Below the pieces are notes generated by a model. That model made no database searches. It was not told the origin of the DNA and saw nothing but the letters and a program-made list of their open reading frames with translations. Positions 23,579 through 29,739 of a stretch of DNA of 29,739 bases are shown here, piece by piece. The DNA is taken from assembly GCA_040394195.1 (NCBI GenBank), contig JBEBSR010000033.1, forward strand, positions 1-29,739, in the 5' to 3' direction. The stretch's first letter is position 1, and the number at the start of each line of letters is the position of its first letter. This DNA comes from Wohlfahrtiimonas larvae_A. Its GTDB lineage: Bacteria > Pseudomonadota > Gammaproteobacteria > Cardiobacteriales > Wohlfahrtiimonadaceae. The position numbers and the translations under genes are program-made.

Positions 23579-25495
23579 TTAATCGTTATTCATTAGTTCG
23601 ATTGCTGCGTCTAATGACATTGTTCCCAAATCTTCGCCTTCACGCGTTCTTAAAGAGACTAAGCCTTCTTCAGCTTCGCGTTTACCGACTACTAAAATGT
23701 ATGGAATTCGCGCAATCGTAGCCTCACGGATTTTATATCCAATCTTTTCATTTCTCAAGTCAATTTTGGTTCTGATATTTGCTTTTTTAAGTTTAGCTTC
23801 AATATCTTTCGCATAATCGTCTTGCTGACTAGTGATACCTGCAACAAATACTTGAACAGGTGCTAACCAGAATGGGAAAGACCCTGCATGATGCTCAATC
23901 AAGATCCCGATGAAACGTTCAAATGACCCAAGAATAGCTCTGTGCAACATAACAGGACGTTTACGTGTGTTATCTTCATCCACAAATTCTGCTTCTAATC
24001 TTTCTGGCAATACGAAATCCAATTGGATTGTACCAACCTGCCAAGAACGACCTAAAGCATCTTTAATGTGGTATTCGACTTTCGGGCCATAGAAAGCACC
24101 TTCACCAGGCAATTCTTCCCATTCAACGCCCGCAGCACGGAGGGCAACACGCAACCCTTCTTCTGCTTTATCCCAAACTTCATCAGAGCCAGCGCGCTCT
24201 TCTGGGCGCAAGCTTAATTTAATTGAGATATTTTCAAAACCAAAGCGATCATATACGCTCATTGCGAATTTGTGGAAATCTGAAACTTCGCTCACTACTT
24301 GATCAATGCGACAGAAAATATGTGCATCATCTTGAACGAATCCACGAACACGCATTATACCATGTAATGCACCTGATGGCTCATTACGATGGCAAGAACC
24401 AAATTCAGCTAAACGAAGCGGTAAGTCACGATATGAATGCAAACCACTGTTAAACACCTGAATATGACATGGGCAGTTCATTGGTTTAACTGCATAATCA
24501 CGGTTTTCTGAAGACGTTGTGAACATATTGTCACGGTAGTTTTCCCAGTGGCCTGATTTTTCCCACAATGAACGATCCACAACCATCGGTGTTTTAATTT
24601 CTGAGTAGCCTTCGTCTTGCTGACGCTTTCTCATATATTGTTCGATTGTTTGCCATAACTGCCAACCATTTGGATGCCAGAACACCATACCCGGTGCTTC
24701 TTCTTGAAGATGGAACAAATCTTGTGCTTTACCAATACGACGGTGATCGCGCTTACCCACTTCTTCTAAGAATGTTAAATGTGCTTTTAGCTCTTTATCT
24801 GTTGCAAATGCAGCAGCATAAATACGAGTTAACATCTTATTCTTAGAATCACCACGCCAATAAGCACCAGCAATATTCATTAATTTGAATGCAATGTTTG
24901 CTTTCTTAATGGTTGCCAAATGTGGGCCAACACATAAGTCAGTGAAAACATCTTGCCCTTCATTACCTTGACGGTACAAAGAGATCTCTGTTTGATCTTC
25001 TGGTGCACGTGCAATGATGTCTGCTTTATAAATTTCACCACGTTTTTCGAAGTAAGCAATTGCCTCTGCTCTCGGATGCATTTCACGTGTTACATCCAAA
25101 CCTTCTTTGATGATTTTCTGCATTTCAGCTTCAATTGCAGGCAAATCTTCAGGTGTAATTGGTGCTTTAAAATCGATGTCATAGTAGAAACCCGTATCGA
25201 TTGTTGGCCCAATTGCTAATAAAGCTTCTGGATATAAGTTCTTAATTGCACGAGCCAAAACTTGCGCTGCCAATGTATGGCGCACAACATCCAAGCCTTC
25301 TTCATCTTTTAACGTGAGAATTCTTACCGTAGCGTTCGTCGTCAATACCGTAGAGAGATCTTTTTGTGTGCCATCAACAACCATTGCCACAGCAGCTTTT
25401 GCTAGGCCTGGACCAATACTATCTACAATATCAAAACCTGATACAGGATTTTGATACTCTCTCTGACTACCATCTGGCAGGGTAATAACAACCAT
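23579..25495 (-). CDS. thrS: Threonine-tRNA ligase
   Basis: Class II synthetase charging tRNA-Thr, 638 residues. Domain order: TGS (MVVITLPDGSQREYQ, to about 60), editing domain N2 (about 65-225), catalytic core (about 245-535) and anticodon-binding domain (from about WLAPVQVFVAG). Zinc ligands are present: C341 (MNCPC), H392 (DDAHIFC) and the His of PVMLHRAILG. The editing motif HxxxH reads RHTLAAQ: H73 is kept but the second His is replaced (Ala at 77, Gln at 78), while the partner pair C188/H192 (LCVGPH) is intact. The leader is only about 30 nt. First gene of the thrS-infC-rpmI-rplT block, with GGAG before the ATG. Confidence 0.97.
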   Translation of the reverse strand: MVVITLPDGSQREYQNPVSGFDIVDSIGPGLAKAAVAMVVDGTQKDLSTVLTTNATVRILTLKDEEGLDVVRHTLAAQVLARAIKNLYPEALLAIGPTIDTGFYYDIDFKAPITPEDLPAIEAEMQKIIKEGLDVTREMHPRAEAIAYFEKRGEIYKADIIARAPEDQTEISLYRQGNEGQDVFTDLCVGPHLATIKKANIAFKLMNIAGAYWRGDSKNKMLTRIYAAAFATDKELKAHLTFLEEVGKRDHRRIGKAQDLFHLQEEAPGMVFWHPNGWQLWQTIEQYMRKRQQDEGYSEIKTPMVVDRSLWEKSGHWENYRDNMFTTSSENRDYAVKPMNCPCHIQVFNSGLHSYRDLPLRLAEFGSCHRNEPSGALHGIMRVRGFVQDDAHIFCRIDQVVSEVSDFHKFAMSVYDRFGFENISIKLSLRPEERAGSDEVWDKAEEGLRVALRAAGVEWEELPGEGAFYGPKVEYHIKDALGRSWQVGTIQLDFVLPERLEAEFVDEDNTRKRPVMLHRAILGSFERFIGILIEHHAGSFPFWLAPVQVFVAGITSQQDDYAKDIEAKLKKANIRTKIDLRNEKIGYKIREATIARIPYILVVGKREAEEGLVSLRTREGEDLGTMSLDAAIELMNND

Positions 25496-25532
25496 TTAAT
25501 ACTCCACGGTCTGACTGATTAATAAACTCCTA

Positions 25533-25543
25533 ATTATATACCA
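25533..25543 (-). promoter_or_regulatory. Extended -10 promoter for thrS
   Basis: Minus strand TGGTATATAAT, about 40 bp before the thrS ATG, within a 16-nt string shared with the rplS promoter at one mismatch. No clear -35. It implies a leader too short for a tRNA-mimicking operator like that of E. coli thrS. Confidence 0.55.
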
Positions 25544-25587
25544 TTTAACAGAAGAACGATATATTTGCTGTATGAAAAGTTTGCAGC

Positions 25588-25596
25588 TGTGATAAT
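25588..25596 (+). promoter_or_regulatory. Extended -10 promoter for the lipoprotein gene
   Basis: TGTGATAAT, that is TGn plus GATAAT, about 40 bp before the ATG at 25635. A matching -35 is not obvious. Confidence 0.35.
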
Positions 25597-25634
25597 ATGA
25601 GCACCCTTAAATTTTTTAAATCAAAGAGCCCTGT

Positions 25635-26045
25635 ATGAAAAAAATTCTTTTATATCCAGCTTTAGCAATTGTTGCGTTATTCATTGTTGCATGTTCTGGC
25701 TCAACAGATAGCCCAGAAGGCATCACAAAACACTTCATTGAAAGCACATATAAAGGTGATGGTGATGCTTTGATTAAATCTTTAGATTTAGGTAAAGATG
25801 CGGAAGATCCAGCTGTACAACAAATGGTTGCTGGCAAAATGAACATGGCAGCACAAGAAGCTAAAAAAGAAGCTGAGAAAAATGGTGGCTTAGCATCAAT
25901 CAATATTAAAGATGTTAAATACACAAATGATGAAAAAACTCGTGCAACAGTGAACTTCACAGTGAAATTCAAAAAAGGTGATACTGAAGATGCTGGTGAT
26001 ATGAATACAATCAAAACAGACAAAGGCTGGAAAATCTCTCTTTAA
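25635..26045 (+). CDS. DUF4878-like lipoprotein
   Basis: Small secreted lipoprotein of unknown function. A lipoprotein signal is plain: MKKILLYPALAIVALF then IVAC, so Cys20 would be lipidated and the protein anchored in a cell membrane. The mature part (about 117 residues) begins SGSTDSPEGITKHFIESTYKGDGDALIKSL and has the NTF2-like DUF4878 character: an N-terminal helix, then alternating strands ending KTDKGWKISL. There is no enzyme motif. The next gene, for an exported cysteine hydrolase, starts 3 bp after its stop, so the two are probably cotranscribed. Confidence 0.85.
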   Translation: MKKILLYPALAIVALFIVACSGSTDSPEGITKHFIESTYKGDGDALIKSLDLGKDAEDPAVQQMVAGKMNMAAQEAKKEAEKNGGLASINIKDVKYTNDEKTRATVNFTVKFKKGDTEDAGDMNTIKTDKGWKISL

Positions 26046-26048
26046 TTT

Positions 26049-26618
26049 ATGAAGAGATTACAGCAAAGTGTTGTGATATTTCTCACAGCACTTTTTTTAT
26101 GTGTATTTTCCTATGCCAATGATACTGCTTTAGCCATTGGTGATATTGTTTTACGCACAGGCTCTAATATGGATAGCTTAGCTATTCAGAAACTTGGCAA
26201 AGTACAATATTCTCACATTGGCATCATCACACAAACAGACCCTGAAATTATTGTTGTACACTCAACCACTGATGATGATCCTAATCATACCAATCAGGTA
26301 ATTACAACGCCTTTTGAAGTTTTTACTTCACCTAAATTTGCACGTAACTTTTTAATCATTCGCCCAAGCTTTCTAACATTAAATGAAAAGCTCAGCCTAG
26401 CAAAAAATATTCATTCTAAACTTGGCGCACCTTATTTATTAAAAAGCCGTGAAGAAGAAAATCTATACTGCACAACTTTGATTGAGCAACCGCTTCTACA
26501 ATTACGCCCGAATATACAATTAGAATGGCATAACATTGATTTTGGCCCATTCAAAGGCTCTTACTTATTCCCTGATACTTTTATGAATATTGAAGGCATG
26601 GAAATTTTAAACTTTTAA
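26049..26618 (+). CDS. Exported YiiX-like NlpC/P60-superfamily cysteine hydrolase
   Basis: Probable periplasmic hydrolase of the YiiX/YebB group (peptidase C92 type, a permuted papain-like fold). Residues 1-23 are a signal peptide (KRLQQSVVIFLTALFLCVFSYA). The mature protein has the family pattern LAIGDIVLRTG, YSHIGII with H56, VVHST, and LYCTTLI with C141 as likely nucleophile. Substrate unknown; relatives cleave peptide or acyl linkages. The start has no Shine-Dalgarno and lies 3 bp after the lipoprotein stop, pointing to translational coupling. Its 3' end overlaps the convergent yafC gene by 12 bp. Confidence 0.85.
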   Translation: MKRLQQSVVIFLTALFLCVFSYANDTALAIGDIVLRTGSNMDSLAIQKLGKVQYSHIGIITQTDPEIIVVHSTTDDDPNHTNQVITTPFEVFTSPKFARNFLIIRPSFLTLNEKLSLAKNIHSKLGAPYLLKSREEENLYCTTLIEQPLLQLRPNIQLEWHNIDFGPFKGSYLFPDTFMNIEGMEILNF

Positions 26619-27491
26619 TTTCTCATATAGAAAATCTATCAATAAACGTAATCTCTTAGGCAAATACGCCTTCTTATAATAAACAGCATAAATATTTTGT
26701 TTCAAAATTTCAGTTTGTTTTTCCAATACCTTAACTAACTTCCCTGATTCGACATCCTTGCCAATTAAAAACTCCGATAAACAGCCAATGCCCGCGCCTT
26801 GCAGAATCAAACTTCTAATGACTTCACCGTTGGTGCTGCTCATTTGTGGTGTAATTGTATAAAGTTCATCACCATCATAAATTGGCCAATGATTTAACTT
26901 AATCAGCTGACTAAAACCAATACATTTATGCTGTTTTAACGTTTCAACATCTTTTGGCATGCCATATTTATCAATATAATCGGCACTTGCAACGATGTGT
27001 AACTGACTTTGCATTAAAAGCTTCGCATGCAAACTCGAATCCTCTAAATTGCCAACTCTGATCGCCAAATCTACTTTTTCTTTCAGTAGATCAATAATAT
27101 GTTCATGATTGCTCAATTCTATAGTGATATCAGGATACAGTTCCGTAAACTCCACGATTAATGGCGTTAACATGTGCAAAACAACTGGTGTTGCTGCATC
27201 AATCCTAATCATTCCAGATAAATTAATATCAGATTCTAAAACAGCATCCTCAGCTTCCATCAATTTATCTGTAATTTCTCGTGCATATTGCAGAAATAAT
27301 TCACCTGCTTCTGTTAATTGCAACATTCTTGTTGTGCGCTCTAACAACGTCACACTTAACTTTTCCTCTAACCTTTTTAAAGATCGGCTCACGGCAGATG
27401 TTGTTTGTGCTAATTGCACAGAAGCATCCACAATAGAGCCTGCTTCAACAATGGTTATGAATGTCTGTAACTCATCAATGGTTGCTTTCAT
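26607..27491 (-). CDS. yafC: YafC-like LysR family regulator
   Basis: LysR-type regulator of 294 residues. The DNA-binding part reads MKATIDELQTFITIVEAGSI, TTSAVSRSLKRLEEKL and LLERTTRMLQLTEAGE; the effector domain starts GMIRIDAATPVVLHMLTPLI, much like E. coli YafC. It diverges from dkgB across a 119-bp gap, and in E. coli yafC is likewise the neighbour of dkgB, so it is the probable regulator of dkgB and perhaps mdaB. AAGGA precedes the ATG. Ligand unknown. Confidence 0.9.
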   Translation of the reverse strand: MKATIDELQTFITIVEAGSIVDASVQLAQTTSAVSRSLKRLEEKLSVTLLERTTRMLQLTEAGELFLQYAREITDKLMEAEDAVLESDINLSGMIRIDAATPVVLHMLTPLIVEFTELYPDITIELSNHEHIIDLLKEKVDLAIRVGNLEDSSLHAKLLMQSQLHIVASADYIDKYGMPKDVETLKQHKCIGFSQLIKLNHWPIYDGDELYTITPQMSSTNGEVIRSLILQGAGIGCLSEFLIGKDVESGKLVKVLEKQTEILKQNIYAVYYKKAYLPKRLRLLIDFLYEKLKV

Positions 27492-27499
27492 AACTTCCT

Positions 27500-27520
27500 T
27501 TATTGATTTTTATTCAATAA
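27500..27520. promoter_or_regulatory. Inverted repeat between yafC and dkgB
   Basis: TTATTGA-N7-TCAATAA, a LysR-like T-N11-A type palindrome (inner ends 11 or fewer bases apart), close to the yafC start and upstream of dkgB. A possible dkgB promoter TTGATT-N17-TGTAAT begins inside it. Candidate YafC site only. Confidence 0.4.
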
Positions 27521-27610
27521 TAAATTGTAATTTCATGACTTTATCACAACAAAGATCATCCCTACAATACATGCAACATTTATTGAAAGAGAAAACTTAA
27601 GGAGTTTTTC

Positions 27611-28414
27611 ATGACAGTTCCAAAAATTGGTTTAGGTACATTTCGTTTAGAGGATGAAGTTGTTAAAGCATCTGTGGCTAATGCACTTGAATTAGGTTAT
27701 CGCGCAATTGATACTGCACAAATTTATGGTAATGAAGCGGCAATCGGTGATGCAGTCGAAGAATCTGGCATTAAGCATGAAGATTTATATCTCACAACAA
27801 AAATTTGGGTAGAAAACCTAAGCAAAGATAAAGTTATTCCTAGTTTAAAAGAAAGTTTGGCTAAGCTTCGTACTGATTACGTTGATTTAACTTTGATCCA
27901 CTGGCCATCGCCTAATCACGAGATCAGCGTTAAAGAAACCATGTTGGCTTTAATGGAAGCAAAGAAATTAGGATTAACCCGTGAAATTGGTATTTCCAAC
28001 TTTACTGTTGAATTAATGCAAGAAGCTATTGATGCTGTTGGCATTGAAAATATCGCAACCAACCAAATTGAGTTATCACCATTTTTACAAAACCATAAAG
28101 TAGTGAATTGGGCAAAAACACATAATTTGCACATTACTTCATATATGACATTGGCATATGGAAAAGCACTCAAAAATGAAATGATCCAAGCGATCGCACA
28201 TAAACACAATGCAACAGCTGCACAAGTAATCTTAGCTTGGGCAATGCAATTGGGTTATAGCGTTATTCCATCATCTACAAAGCGAGAAAATCTAGCAAGC
28301 AACCTACAATCTACAACATTAAAATTAGATCAAGATGACATGCTCAAAATTGCCACTCTAGAATCCAATGATCGTTTAGTTAGCCCAGAAGGCTTAGCAC
28401 CAGAATGGGATTAA
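27611..28414 (+). CDS. dkgB: Aldo-keto reductase DkgB-like
   Basis: NADPH-dependent aldo-keto reductase of 267 residues, the same length as E. coli DkgB and very similar to it from memory. DkgB reduces 2,5-diketo-D-gluconate in vitro and methylglyoxal and other aldehydes in cells. Visible motifs: the catalytic tetrad in LGYRAIDTAQIYGNE (Asp, Tyr), TTKIWVENL (Lys) and LTLIHWPSP (His), then GISNFTVELM and the cofactor signature VIPSSTKRENLASNL; it ends SPEGLAPEWD. AAGGAG lies six bases before the ATG. Divergent from yafC and 17 bp before mdaB, likely cotranscribed with it. Confidence 0.95.
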   Translation: MTVPKIGLGTFRLEDEVVKASVANALELGYRAIDTAQIYGNEAAIGDAVEESGIKHEDLYLTTKIWVENLSKDKVIPSLKESLAKLRTDYVDLTLIHWPSPNHEISVKETMLALMEAKKLGLTREIGISNFTVELMQEAIDAVGIENIATNQIELSPFLQNHKVVNWAKTHNLHITSYMTLAYGKALKNEMIQAIAHKHNATAAQVILAWAMQLGYSVIPSSTKRENLASNLQSTTLKLDQDDMLKIATLESNDRLVSPEGLAPEWD

Positions 28415-28431
28415 CTGGAAAAGGATAAACA

Positions 28432-29019
28432 ATGAAAAATATTTTAATCATTAATGGTGCCAAAACTTTTGCTCATTCCAATGGCAAATTGAATAATGCA
28501 CTTACTGAAATTGCTAAAAAACATTTAGAAGCTCAAGGTTTTAACGTACAGATCACAATTGCAGATCAAGCATATGATCCCAAAGAAGAGGTTCAAAAAT
28601 ACCTTTGGGCAGATGCCATCATTTACCAAATGCCTGGTTGGTGGATGGGCGAGCCATGGACTGTGAAAAAGTATATTGATGATGTATTCACTGAAGGGCA
28701 AGGCACGCTATATGCCAATGATGGCAGAACACGCTCAGATCCTAGCAAAAAATATGGTTCTGGCGGATTAATTCAAGGTAAAAAATATATGCTATCACTC
28801 ACATGGAATGCACCTGCAGAAGCTTTCAGTGATCCTCAACAATTCTTCCATGGCACAGGTGTTGATAATGTCTACATGCATTTCCATAAAGCCAATCAGT
28901 TTTTAGGCATGGAAAGTTTACCAACGTTTATCGTGCATGATGTGATTAAAAATCCTGATATTCCAAGCTATATTCACGAATATCAACAACATTTAGACGC
29001 AATCATTCAATTGATTTAA
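28432..29019 (+). CDS. mdaB: NAD(P)H:quinone oxidoreductase MdaB-like
   Basis: Flavodoxin-fold FAD enzyme that reduces quinones by two electrons and protects against redox cycling. The 195 residues closely follow E. coli MdaB: ILIINGAKTFAHSNGKLNNAL, WADAIIYQMPGWWMGEPW, KKYIDDVFTEGQGTLYANDGR, YMLSLTWNAP and KANQFLGMESLPTF. AAAAGGA precedes the ATG, 17 bp after dkgB. With DkgB this makes a small carbonyl and quinone detoxification unit. The last 17 bp overlap the 3' end of the convergent TetR gene. Confidence 0.95.
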   Translation: MKNILIINGAKTFAHSNGKLNNALTEIAKKHLEAQGFNVQITIADQAYDPKEEVQKYLWADAIIYQMPGWWMGEPWTVKKYIDDVFTEGQGTLYANDGRTRSDPSKKYGSGGLIQGKKYMLSLTWNAPAEAFSDPQQFFHGTGVDNVYMHFHKANQFLGMESLPTFIVHDVIKNPDIPSYIHEYQQHLDAIIQLI

Positions 29020-29578
29020 TTGCTGTTGCAAATAAGTGCCAAACTGCAGTTAAGCGTGTTTGATATTTTTCAGGGCCCGCAAATAACAACTCTGTATGTA
29101 AACTATCAATCATTGCTACATAAGATGATGTGAGCGTTTTCACATCCAAATTCCCAGAAGAATTTGCCAATGGAGAAGCTGCAATCGCAGCTTCAATCCA
29201 TAATTCAATATCATCCATCAATTGACGCATCAAGGTGACAACTTCATCATGTAAATGCACAGGTGGTGCAAATAAAATCCTCAACCAAAATCGCATATGA
29301 TAAGACTCTTCAAAACGAATATTTATGTTCGTTAAGTATGCTAATAATTGAGACTCTATCTGATCACCACCAGTGATCATCGCTTGAATATATTTGTATT
29401 CTTCTTCCATCAAAATTGGTAAAAGACTGAGAAACAGATCATCTTTGCTACTAAAATGTGCATAAATAGAGGCTTTCTTAATGCCAACATCGTTAGCAAT
29501 TTCATTCATTGTTGTGGCATTGAAGCCTTGAACTGCAAACCTAATTAATGCCGCATTTTGTAACTTTAATGCTGTCAT
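29003..29578 (-). CDS. TetR/AcrR family transcriptional regulator
   Basis: 191-residue repressor with the usual N-terminal helix-turn-helix (ALIRFAVQGFNATTMNEIANDVGIKKASIYAHFSSKDDLFLSLL) and a divergent helical ligand domain. It lies downstream of a transporter gene, its ATG overlapping that gene's TGA (ATGA), so the two are in one operon and the repressor probably controls the exporter. GAGG lies four bases before the start. Ligand unknown; control of mdaB on the opposite strand is possible but not shown. Confidence 0.9.
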   Translation of the reverse strand: MTALKLQNAALIRFAVQGFNATTMNEIANDVGIKKASIYAHFSSKDDLFLSLLPILMEEEYKYIQAMITGGDQIESQLLAYLTNINIRFEESYHMRFWLRILFAPPVHLHDEVVTLMRQLMDDIELWIEAAIAASPLANSSGNLDVKTLTSSYVAMIDSLHTELLFAGPEKYQTRLTAVWHLFATAIKSIE

Positions 29579-29739
29579 TTTTCCTCACTTCGACAAAATA
29601 ATAAAAAGATAAACCCAACCAAGCCACATATACCAATACTCAATGGCAAAATGCTTGCACTCTGTATGAATAAGCTCACAATATAGCCTGTAATTGCAGG
29701 CAATAAATACTGTAAAACACCCATGACAGCAGATACTGC
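29575..29739 (-). CDS. 3' end of an integral membrane transporter gene (partial)
   Basis: An open frame enters from the right edge and ends at a TGA overlapping the TetR start. The 54 visible residues begin AVSAVMGVLQYLLPAITGYI and include the hydrophobic helix LSIGICGLVGFIFLLF before a short charged tail CRSEEK. Two membrane helices in a hairpin, with a glycine-rich SAVMG start, resemble the last two helices of an MFS drug exporter of the Bcr/CflA type. The family is inferred from this fragment plus the TetR neighbour; the rest of the gene lies outside the window. Confidence 0.65.
   Translation of the reverse strand, partial: AVSAVMGVLQYLLPAITGYIVSLFIQSASILPLSIGICGLVGFIFLLFCRSEEK

Noticed and set aside
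25496..25532. tRNA-like translational operator before thrS
   Set aside because: The leader from the predicted promoter is only about 30 nt, too short to mimic the tRNA-Thr anticodon arms as in E. coli.
27109..27600. 163-codon open frame antisense to yafC
   Set aside because: It covers the start of a clear LysR gene, has no family resemblance or ribosome site, and reflects codon bias on the opposite strand.

Overview
This window is a stretch of AT-rich bacterial chromosome, almost certainly from a gammaproteobacterium. The evidence is the conserved block thrS-infC-rpmI-rplT-pheS-pheT-ihfA with an AUU-started infC, the smpB-yajD pair, a yafC/dkgB pair, and proteins (DkgB, MdaB, YciO, PyrE, YcbK) that read very like their E. 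coli counterparts from memory. It is not an enteric: the transhydrogenase alpha subunit is split into PntAA and PntAB, and PheS carries the four-cysteine insert seen in many other bacteria. I cannot name the genus from sequence alone.

Layout. Positions 1-3081 (minus): ycbK-like Tat-exported M15 peptidase, an intrinsic terminator, then pyrE-nudF-yciO in tight succession, then rplS with its own promoter. 3312-5669 (plus): dnaB and an unrecognised single-pass membrane protein. 5777-8606 (plus): pntAA-pntAB-pntB. 8798-9196 (minus): two identical tRNA-Arg(ACG) genes inside a perfect 141-bp direct repeat, each with its own consensus promoter and terminator. 9258-10091 (minus): smpB-yajD. 10289-11798 (plus): an AhpD-like protein, a TetR repressor and a DsrE-like protein, behind two TetR-type operators. 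11883-18489: a catabolic-looking accessory block. It has a minus-strand operon (hydroxyacid dehydrogenase, aldehyde dehydrogenase, DUF3100 permease), a divergent LysR gene, and a plus-strand pair made of a 59-residue AtzG/HpxX/GatC-like small protein and an amidase-signature hydrolase. 18562-25495 (minus): the thrS to ihfA translation block. 25635-26618 (plus): a DUF4878 lipoprotein and an exported YiiX-like cysteine hydrolase. 26607-29739: yafC, dkgB and mdaB, then a TetR repressor and the 3' end of a membrane transporter gene (MFS-like) that leaves the window.

How the parts fit. Most of the window is core information processing and energy metabolism. The parts most likely to hold new biology are the amidase/dehydrogenase/permease block, which looks like uptake and two-step oxidation of an unknown amide or hydroxy acid, and the TetR-controlled AhpD/DsrE thiol operon. 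Other points worth checking are a ThrRS editing site that lacks its second motif-1 histidine, terminators placed as possible attenuators in front of pyrE and pheS, and the separation of rplS from its usual trmD partner. Promoters and operators are pattern calls by eye; no alignment, folding or database search was run.
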